Below are positions 1 to 4,634 of a stretch of DNA of 6,264 nucleotides, piece after piece. Position 1 is the stretch's first letter. Each line of letters starts with the position of its first letter. The translations under genes and the position numbers were made by a program. Source of the DNA: Planctomicrobium sp. (lineage in GTDB: Bacteria; Planctomycetota; Planctomycetia; Planctomycetales; Planctomycetaceae); the NCBI GenBank assembly GCA_029259835.1, contig JAJDEL010000730.1, forward strand, positions 1 through 6,264. The letters run 5' to 3'. The notes below the pieces were generated by a model. The model did no database searches, was not told where the DNA came from, and saw only the letters and a program-made list of their open reading frames with translations.

Positions 1-254
1 AAGCAATCGATTTACGTTACGAAACGATGAAGCGTGTTGCCCAGGCTATCGTTGATCACCAGAGCAATTTTTTCGACGAAGAGATCGGACAAATCAGTTC
101 ACTCAAAATGTCAGAGATCGCCGAGGTTGTCGGCGTCCACGTGACGACCATCTCTCGCGCCGTCGACAATAAATGGATCGAAACGTCTCAAGGTCGCATG
201 CCTCTCAGTGCTTTCTTCGCTGGTGGACCTCTGAACGACGACAATAGATTTTGA
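1..254 (+). CDS. rpoN: RNA polymerase sigma-54 factor, C-terminal fragment lacking the RpoN box (5' end outside window)
   Basis: This is the end of a sigma-54 gene, the factor that directs RNA polymerase to -24/-12 promoters opened by AAA+ enhancer-binding proteins. The reading frame enters at base 3, so 83 residues are visible and the true start is upstream. The opening residues (AIDLRYETMKRVAQAIVDHQ) match the family's conserved stretch 'ESRNETLLKVARCIVEQQ'. Visible residues 35-61 form the helix-turn-helix, with SEIAEVVGVHVTTISRAV, and residues 66-75 (MPLSAFFAGG) match the family segment ending in 'KYFFS'. In typical sigma-54 proteins about 60 more residues follow, ending in the RpoN box (ARRTVAKYR) that reads the -24 element. 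Here the protein ends eight residues after the GG (PLNDDNRF), and I find no RpoN box in any forward frame up to about 540. The gene may be a truncated paralogue, a decaying copy, or affected by a deletion. Identity is well supported; function is uncertain. Confidence 0.85.
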   Translation, partial: AIDLRYETMKRVAQAIVDHQSNFFDEEIGQISSLKMSEIAEVVGVHVTTISRAVDNKWIETSQGRMPLSAFFAGGPLNDDNRF

Positions 255-443
255 GCCTGGAGTCCATCTGCAGCCTATTCAGTCTACACTTCCCTGAACG
301 AAGATCACTCAGTACCACACATCATCTTCGTCTTCTTTGTGGTGATTCTCCTAGGTTCAATTCAACCCATCTCATCAAGCCTCACAGTCACTTGTCACAA
401 ATTTTCGCGACTTCTGCTATCTCGTCTTGAATGTGAACTACCG

Positions 444-479
444 CACTGAATCTGTTTCTTGATTCACGCAGAATCAGTG
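444..479. repeat. Imperfect inverted repeat upstream of the precursor gene (possible operator or RNA hairpin)
   Basis: CACTGAATCTG (444-454) and CAGAATCAGTG (469-479) are complementary at 10 of 11 positions, with a 14-base spacer. A nested perfect repeat, TGATTC/GAATCA (460-465 and 471-476), shares the right arm, so two alternative hairpins are possible. Only three T follow, so it is a poor intrinsic terminator. Its place just upstream of the candidate promoter of the metallophore-like gene would fit a dimeric regulator's operator, but this is inference. Confidence 0.4.
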
Positions 480-480
480 T

Positions 481-510
481 TTGATCGCTGGTCCTCTCAG
501 TAGATGAAAT
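481..510 (+). promoter_or_regulatory. Weak sigma-70-like promoter candidate for the Cys-rich precursor
   Basis: TTGATC (481-486, four of six matches to TTGACA) is followed after 18 bases by TGAAAT (505-510, four of six matches to TATAAT). It would give a 5' leader of about 100 bases ahead of the ATG at 617. Matches this weak arise by chance. The true promoter could be ECF-dependent, as in some bufferin operons, but I see no clear ECF box. Confidence 0.2.
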
Positions 511-604
511 CAAAGCGGTCAAAGGTTTTGTTGCCAGGATGTGCATTGATTTTCACAGCGCGACGCGAAACGAATCCGCGGCTCGCACTCATCAAGAAGT
601 CAAA

Positions 605-608
605 AAGG
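605..608 (+). promoter_or_regulatory. Ribosome binding site that selects the ATG at 617
   Basis: AAGG within AAAAAGGT lies eight bases before the ATG at 617. The alternative ATG at 539 has only an AGG touching it, which is too close to work. This site and the position of the Tat motif both favour 617. Confidence 0.5.
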
Positions 609-616
609 TAAAGCAG

Positions 617-1042
617 ATGAAGTCTCAGTTTAATCGTCGTGATTTTAACAAACTGACCGCCGCCGCCATGGGTGGTCTCGTTACGGGATCTCTGGCAACC
701 GGAGCCTCAGCTGCGGACAAGCCGAAGCATGATCCGAAATTGCTTCTCAAGGAGCCGCACGTTTGCCGTGGGCTGAATGTTTGCAAATCCAAAGGTGCGG
801 ACAAAAAGAACGCCTGTGCTGGCATGGGTGCTTGTGCGACCGCTGAAAAGCACGAATGCCATACGCACAACAAATGCAAAGGCCAAGGCGGCTGTGGAGA
901 TTATCCCGGCCAAAATGCCTGTAAAGAACAAGGCGAATGTGCAGTTCCACTCGGCAAGAAAGCCTGGGCGAAAGCACGTAAGTCTTTTGAAGCAGAAATG
1001 AAAAAGGCTGGCAAAAAAGTTGGTCCTGCCCCGAAGAAGTGA
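617..1042 (+). CDS. Tat-exported Cys-rich bufferin-like (BufA2-like) RiPP precursor, putative metallophore
   Basis: This 141-residue protein is probably the substrate of the MNIO enzyme encoded downstream. Residues 6-13 (NRRDFNKL) form a twin-arginine motif, followed by an Ala/Gly/Leu-rich segment and an ASAAD cleavage region near residue 32, so the product should be exported to the periplasm. The mature part has nine cysteines (50, 56, 67, 73, 81, 87, 93, 102, 108) arranged as C-x5-C units, one of them triple (81-87-93). CKGQGGC resembles the CKGxxxCKGQG repeats I recall from BufA2-type bufferins. His 79, 82 and 84 surround Cys81. A Lys-rich tail (113-141) follows. In known bufferins, MNIO enzymes oxidise cysteines to thiooxazole-type groups that bind copper; that chemistry is inferred here. 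The ATG at 617 is preferred over the one at 539 because of its ribosome binding site and Tat spacing. Alternatives are a plain Cys-rich metal-binding protein or an unrelated small secreted protein. Confidence 0.75.
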   Translation: MKSQFNRRDFNKLTAAAMGGLVTGSLATGASAADKPKHDPKLLLKEPHVCRGLNVCKSKGADKKNACAGMGACATAEKHECHTHNKCKGQGGCGDYPGQNACKEQGECAVPLGKKAWAKARKSFEAEMKKAGKKVGPAPKK

Positions 1043-1087
1043 TCAACGACCATTCGGCGGGCCTGTTTTCATTTCGTTGGTTGAAGT

Positions 1088-1168
1088 GTAGGCTGGGACT
1101 TGCCCCAGCATGATTGCGACCAATGTCAAACGTGGTGCTGGGTTACGCAAAAGGCTAACCCAGCCTAC
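1088..1168. repeat. REP/BIME-like palindromic element with two hairpins
   Basis: The ends GTAGGCTGGG (1088-1097) and CCCAGCCTAC (1159-1168) are perfect 10-bp inverted repeats. Inside are two smaller hairpins, GCTGGG/CCCAGC (1092-1097 with 1104-1109) and GCTGGGTTA/TAACCCAGC (1137-1145 with 1156-1164). CCCAGCA (1104-1110) can also pair with TGCTGGG (1136-1142). This nested symmetry is typical of dispersed REP/BIME or small MITE-like elements. Only one copy is in the window, so its dispersal is not shown. Confidence 0.6.
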
Positions 1169-1174
1169 TTTTTT
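1137..1174 (+). terminator. Rho-independent terminator candidate between precursor and bufBC
   Basis: A perfect 9-bp stem, GCTGGGTTA/TAACCCAGC (1137-1145 and 1156-1164), with a 10-base loop is followed four bases later by six T (1169-1174). If the longer 10-bp outer stem (1088-1097 with 1159-1168) forms instead, the T run follows it directly. Either fold looks like an intrinsic terminator for the precursor transcript. It lies in the REP-like element, so termination may be partial and let some transcription through into the MNIO gene. Confidence 0.5.
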
Positions 1175-1197
1175 AATTCGTCGTCAAACGAAACTTG

Positions 1198-1230
1198 CCC
1201 CTCACCTTAGCCCTCTCCCCAAAGGGGAGG
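1198..1230. repeat. Short REP-like repeat (CCCTCACC...CTCTCCCC-AAA-GGGGAGG)
   Basis: The stretch has CTCCCC (1215-1220), loop AAA and GGGGAG (1224-1229), preceded by a pyrimidine-rich CCCCTCACCTTAGCCCT. It resembles the widespread 'CCTCACCCTAACCCTCTCCCC...GGGGAGAGGG' intergenic repeats of many bacteria. The right arm breaks off early (GGACAAG), suggesting a decayed copy. No T run follows directly, so it is not called as a terminator. Confidence 0.5.
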
Positions 1231-1283
1231 ACAAGCCGTGGGTCATTTAGCTTTTTTATTGTCGCTCACCTCTCATCAGCAGC

Positions 1284-1288
1284 GAGGG
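1284..1288 (+). promoter_or_regulatory. Ribosome binding site for the GTG start of the MNIO gene
   Basis: GAGGG lies four bases before the GTG at 1293, a slightly short spacing. No alternative in-frame start is seen in the bases just upstream, and the conserved LGVGLR segment begins about ten residues after this GTG, which supports it. Confidence 0.5.
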
Positions 1289-1292
1289 AATT

Positions 1293-2222
1293 GTGGTTGC
1301 ACCTCGATTAGGACATGACAATCTGGGGCTGGGTGTCGGACTGCGGAGTACGCACTATCCGTACATTCTCGAAAACGAACCGAACGTTGACTGGTTCGAA
1401 ATTATCTCTGAAAACTATATGGACTCGCAGGGACGTCCGCGTTATGTGCTGGAGCAAATCGCAGAGCGCTATCCGATTGTGATGCACGGCGTTTCAATGT
1501 CGATTGGGAGTAGTGACCCGCTCGATTTCGACTATCTCAACAAGTTGAAGGCTCTCGCAAAAGTCGTCGACGCCCGCTGGGTTTCGGACCATCTTTGCTG
1601 GACGGGAGTGGCTGGGCGGAACACGCACGACTTGCTGCCGGTTCCGCTCGATGAGCAAACTCTCTGGCATGTGATTGAACGGATTCATGTCGTCCAGGAT
1701 GTCCTCGAAAGACCGTTGATCCTCGAGAACCCCAGCACGTACATCACCTTCGCGCAGTCAACGATGCCCGAGTGGGAATTCCTGACGCGCATGGCGGAAG
1801 CGACCGACTGCGGTTTGCTGCTGGATGTGAACAACGTTTACGTCTCCAGCGTCAACCACGATTTCGACCCGATAGAATATGTCGAATCGGTCCCGCACGA
1901 ACGGATCGTACAGTGTCATCTGGCAGGGCATACGAACATGGGGACCTACTGCATCGACACCCACGACGGTAAGGTTATTGATCCTGTCTGGGAACTGTAC
2001 CGACTGACTCACCAACGCACTGGTGGGATTTCAACGCTTCTGGAATGGGACGCCGACATCCCGCCGTTTCCGGAAGTGCATGCGGAAGTCCTCAAGGCGA
2101 AACAGCACATGAGTGATCAACTCCCGATTAATATAGTAGATACTGAAGCCGCCTCAAAACCTGACGTTTCCAACACTGCGATCCCGCAGCCCGTGGTTTC
2201 TGTGGGGGCGGAAGTCGAATGA
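1293..2222 (+). CDS. bufB: MNIO family (DUF692) bufferin maturase, BufB-like
   Basis: This 309-residue protein belongs to the multinuclear non-heme iron-dependent oxidative enzymes (DUF692, TIM-barrel fold; relatives BufB, HvfB, MbnB), which modify cysteines or other residues of RiPP precursors in the cytoplasm. Conserved landmarks are all present: LGVGLR (13-18), the [10 protein letters not shown] strand (34-43), MHGVSMSIG with His65, SDHLCW with Asp99-His100, LENPSTY with Glu145-Asn146, [12 protein letters not shown] with Asp178, Asn180/181 and His189, CHLAGH with His209 and His213, DTHD with Asp222 and His224, and EWDADIP with Glu251 and Asp253. These are candidate metal ligands by motif; I did not align them. 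Residues 274-309 form a variable, Ser/Val/Pro-rich tail after the barrel. The gene starts at GTG and overlaps the next gene by ATGA, implying translational coupling. The likely substrate is the Cys-rich protein at 617-1042. The family call is firm; the substrate and reaction are inferred. Confidence 0.9.
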   Translation: MVAPRLGHDNLGLGVGLRSTHYPYILENEPNVDWFEIISENYMDSQGRPRYVLEQIAERYPIVMHGVSMSIGSSDPLDFDYLNKLKALAKVVDARWVSDHLCWTGVAGRNTHDLLPVPLDEQTLWHVIERIHVVQDVLERPLILENPSTYITFAQSTMPEWEFLTRMAEATDCGLLLDVNNVYVSSVNHDFDPIEYVESVPHERIVQCHLAGHTNMGTYCIDTHDGKVIDPVWELYRLTHQRTGGISTLLEWDADIPPFPEVHAEVLKAKQHMSDQLPINIVDTEAASKPDVSNTAIPQPVVSVGAEVE

Positions 2223-3109
2223 CTGCTGAGCAAAAATTGAGTGTTGTCCAACGTTGGATGCAGGCAGTCATCACGAATCCGGAAGGGATTGTCGATGGTG
2301 TCGCATCAGAGGTTGCGCAGCAGGAAATTGCACTCGACTCGACAACGATTGAGTCGTTCATCTTGCCTTCAAAAAACTGCTCAAGTATCGAACGCTTATC
2401 AGTTTACGGGAATGCTTACTTCGCCCGGTTGATCGAATGTCTGGCAGGTGAATTTCCGACCCTGGAGCACGCTCTAGGAGAAGAACTCTTCGGCGACTTC
2501 GCGTTGACGTATCTGCAAGACTATCCATCCACAAGTTACACGCTCGGAAATCTCGCGAACCACTTCGTCAACTTTCTGGTCAAATCCCGACCACCACGAG
2601 ATGCCGAAGAAGAACCGCAGTGGCCTGACTTTCTGATTGACTTGTCCAGAATCGAATCGATCTATTCAGTCATTTTCGACGGTCCAGGTGAAGAGAATTT
2701 CGAGCTCATTTCGGCCGTAGACTTGCAGCAAATTCCTACCGAGAAATGGGGGGGCATCCGCTTTAACTTCGCGGATTCTTATCGTTTGGAATTGTTCGAT
2801 TTCCCGGTTCACGAGTATGTGACAGCCGTCAGAAAGGAAGAATCTCCAGAAGTTCCGTCGCCGCAGAAAACGTGGCTGGCGATCAGCCGCCGCGACTTCA
2901 TCGTTCGCCGACAGTCGCTCTCGCAACTGCAATTCAATCTCTTAAAGGCTCTCGTGGAGGGAGCGACATTGAGCGAGTCGATTGAACAATCCTTGCAGGC
3001 AGTTGCACATGGAGAAACGGCAGAATTCGATGAAATCGCCACGAATCTACAAAGCTGGTTCGCGAATTGGACCGCCGCCGGCTGGTTTCACTCGCTTCAA
3101 TGTGAATAA
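2219..3109 (+). CDS. bufC: DUF2063 / HvfC-BufC N-terminal domain protein, partner of the MNIO enzyme
   Basis: This 296-residue protein resembles the BufC/HvfC partners that accompany MNIO maturases and are thought to bind or present the precursor peptide. The N-terminal domain (about residues 7-121) carries the family pattern: a first helix with [24 protein letters not shown] (58-75), [14 protein letters not shown] (78-91), then [23 protein letters not shown], i.e. the usual 'hP..s.sL...g..f..FL' ending. The C-terminal half (about 130-296) is less conserved. It includes RRDFIVRR and a helical end ([17 protein letters not shown]) that may form a winged-helix-like peptide-binding module; this is inference. 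The ATG overlaps the bufB stop (ATGA), so the two are almost certainly co-translated. Older annotation calls this family 'putative DNA-binding', but the context argues for a role in RiPP maturation. No DoxX/MauE-type bufD gene follows. Confidence 0.85.
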   Translation: MTAEQKLSVVQRWMQAVITNPEGIVDGVASEVAQQEIALDSTTIESFILPSKNCSSIERLSVYGNAYFARLIECLAGEFPTLEHALGEELFGDFALTYLQDYPSTSYTLGNLANHFVNFLVKSRPPRDAEEEPQWPDFLIDLSRIESIYSVIFDGPGEENFELISAVDLQQIPTEKWGGIRFNFADSYRLELFDFPVHEYVTAVRKEESPEVPSPQKTWLAISRRDFIVRRQSLSQLQFNLLKALVEGATLSESIEQSLQAVAHGETAEFDEIATNLQSWFANWTAAGWFHSLQCE

Positions 3110-3154
3110 GTGTTTTGCTGATTTGTCCGGCACTTAAGGTGTGCGGCGAACCGT

Positions 3155-3183
3155 TTCACTTTCTTTCTCTAATCAACTATTAT
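3155..3183 (+). promoter_or_regulatory. Sigma-70-like promoter candidate for the phosphofructokinase gene
   Basis: TTCACT (3155-3160, four of six matches) and TATTAT (3178-3183, five of six matches) are separated by 17 bases, the optimal spacing. Transcription would start near 3190, giving a leader of about 38 bases to the ATG at 3228. It lies downstream of the in-frame GTG at 3141, which argues against that longer start. Confidence 0.45.
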
Positions 3184-3227
3184 CCCGCCTGAAACACAAA
3201 AACTCCGTAGATATCGGGATAAGTGAG

Positions 3228-4535
3228 ATGGGAAAAAACATGCTTGTCGCCCAGTCGGGCGGCCCTTCGCCGGTCATTAACAATACCGTTCGCGGTATTG
3301 TCGAGACTGCTCGGCAGATGGATGAAATTGGCACGGTTTATGCCGGTTGGCACGGGATCGAAGGGGTTCTCAAGGAAGAACTTCTCGACCTCTCGCAGCA
3401 ATGCGAGGAAGAGATTTCCTTACTTCGAACAACGCCTGCTGCCGGTTCGTTTGGGACGTGTCGCTACAAATTGAAGGAAGGCCAAGACGAAGACTTCGAC
3501 CGTGTCATGGATGTCTTCAAAGCACATGACATTGGCTATTTCGTCTACGTCGGCGGCAACGATTCAATGCACACCGCGTACACCGTTGCGAACCTTGCTC
3601 GTGAGCGCGGGCTGGACGTCTGCGGTCTTGGTGGACCGAAAACGATTGATAATGATGTCGGCGACAGCGAATTCAAACTCGTTGATCATACACCGGGTTA
3701 CGGCTCAACCGCCCGCTACTGGACGCACTACATCCAGCAGGCGAACGAAGAAAATCGAGGTTCTTCCCCGGCTGATCCGGTTCTTGTGTTGCAGGCGATG
3801 GGACGCAAAATTGGATACATCCCTGCCGCTGCTCGCTTGGCAGATCCGAAGCGGGAAATGCCGCTTCAGATTTATCTTGCCGAGCGTGAAGTGACAATCG
3901 ACCAGATCCATGAGAACATCAACACGATGCTCAAGGAACAAGGTCGCGCGATTGTCGTCGTCAGCGAAGGACTCTCTATTACCGGTTTGGAAATTCCGGA
4001 AGAATTCATCGTCCGCGATTCGTTCGGTCACCCGACATTCTCATCGAGCAAAATCACCGTTGGTCAAATGTTGACGAACGCACTGAATGACCGCGGTCTC
4101 GCCGTGAAAGGGGCTGCTCGCTGCAACGTCCCTGGCACGCATCAGCGTAACGACATGGCCTACGCCTCGACCGTTGATCTCGAAGAATCGTACTACGTTG
4201 GTCAGAAAGCGGCTTTGCTCGGCGCTGCTGGCGAGCATGGATATATGTCGACGATCTTGCGAACTGACTGGGACAATTATCAAGTCAAGTACGACAAAGT
4301 TCCGCTCAGCGAAGTGGCTGAGAAGGACCGCAAATTCCCGAGCAACTGGATCAGCGAATGCGGCACGGACGTCACTGATGACTTTATCAAATACGCCCGA
4401 CCACTGATCGGTGAAAACTGGGTCAGTGTCCCGATGATCGATGGTCGCCTGCGTTTGGCAAATCTCAACACCAGCAAAGAAATGTTCGCCAGTCAAAAGC
4501 TCGATGCGTACATTCCTCAGGCGGATCGAAAATAA
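3228..4535 (+). CDS. pfp: Pyrophosphate-dependent 6-phosphofructokinase
   Basis: This 435-residue cytoplasmic enzyme of the PfkA superfamily interconverts fructose 6-phosphate and fructose 1,6-bisphosphate, probably with PPi as phosphoryl donor, which makes the step reversible. The fold starts with MLVAQSGGPSPVIN (5-18). GGNDSM (109-114) carries Asp112 where ATP enzymes have Gly (E. coli GGDGS). PKTIDND (137-143) carries Lys138 where ATP enzymes have Gly, plus the catalytic Asp141 and Asp143. Both changes are the recognised signature of PPi use. Asn111 replaces the usual first Asp; I recall GGNDSM from a clade of about 400-430-residue enzymes that fits this length. MGRKIG (191-196) and VVSEGL are sugar-phosphate binding motifs. 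The ATG at 3228 is chosen over the in-frame GTG at 3141 because the family begins just before LVAQSGG and a promoter candidate lies between them. It is separated from bufC by 118 bases and is likely an independent unit. Confidence 0.9.
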   Translation: MGKNMLVAQSGGPSPVINNTVRGIVETARQMDEIGTVYAGWHGIEGVLKEELLDLSQQCEEEISLLRTTPAAGSFGTCRYKLKEGQDEDFDRVMDVFKAHDIGYFVYVGGNDSMHTAYTVANLARERGLDVCGLGGPKTIDNDVGDSEFKLVDHTPGYGSTARYWTHYIQQANEENRGSSPADPVLVLQAMGRKIGYIPAAARLADPKREMPLQIYLAEREVTIDQIHENINTMLKEQGRAIVVVSEGLSITGLEIPEEFIVRDSFGHPTFSSSKITVGQMLTNALNDRGLAVKGAARCNVPGTHQRNDMAYASTVDLEESYYVGQKAALLGAAGEHGYMSTILRTDWDNYQVKYDKVPLSEVAEKDRKFPSNWISECGTDVTDDFIKYARPLIGENWVSVPMIDGRLRLANLNTSKEMFASQKLDAYIPQADRK

Positions 4536-4571
4536 GTACGACACTATTTTGAGCCAGTTCTTGTTGTTTCC

Positions 4572-4600
4572 TTGCGAATCACAACGCAGAGGAATACAAA
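4572..4600 (+). promoter_or_regulatory. Weak sigma-70-like promoter candidate for the molybdoenzyme gene
   Basis: TTGCGA (4572-4577, four of six matches) and TACAAA (4595-4600, four of six matches) are 17 bases apart in the 99-base gap after the phosphofructokinase gene. I see no terminator hairpin in this gap, so read-through from upstream is also possible. Confidence 0.25.
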
Positions 4601-4622
4601 CTGAGAATACAAAATTCACATC

Positions 4623-4627
4623 AGGAG
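4623..4627 (+). promoter_or_regulatory. Strong Shine-Dalgarno for the molybdoenzyme gene
   Basis: AGGAG (4623-4627) lies seven bases before the ATG at 4635, the best ribosome binding site in the window, and fixes that start. Confidence 0.75.
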
Positions 4628-4634
4628 AGAAGAG

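Larger units (their letters stand above)
255..616. other. Intergenic region between the rpoN fragment and the Cys-rich precursor
   Basis: This 362-base stretch shows no convincing gene on either strand. One frame stays open for about 60 codons after the rpoN stop, but its translation is hydrophobic and unlike any family I recognise. An ATG at 539 is in frame with the downstream gene, but it has no usable ribosome binding site and would push the Tat motif far from the N-terminus, so I treat that part as 5' leader. The region contains an imperfect inverted repeat (444-479) and a weak promoter-like pair after it. There is no clear terminator for rpoN. Confidence 0.6.

Noticed and set aside
314..343. 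ACCACA/TGTGGT inverted repeat as a terminator of rpoN
   Set aside because: The stem is only 6 bp with an 18-base loop and no T run follows.
539..616. Longer N-terminus of the Cys-rich protein starting at ATG 539
   Set aside because: It lacks a properly spaced ribosome binding site and would place the twin-arginine motif at about residue 33; the ATG at 617 fits better.
1043..1084. CAACGA/TCGTTG hairpin right after the precursor stop
   Set aside because: The stem is six base pairs with a 24-base loop and lacks a T-tract; the hairpin at 1137-1174 is a better terminator.
3126..3142. Possible sigma-54 (-24/-12) promoter GGCAC...TGTGC before the phosphofructokinase gene
   Set aside because: The spacing between GG and GC is 12 bases instead of the required 10.
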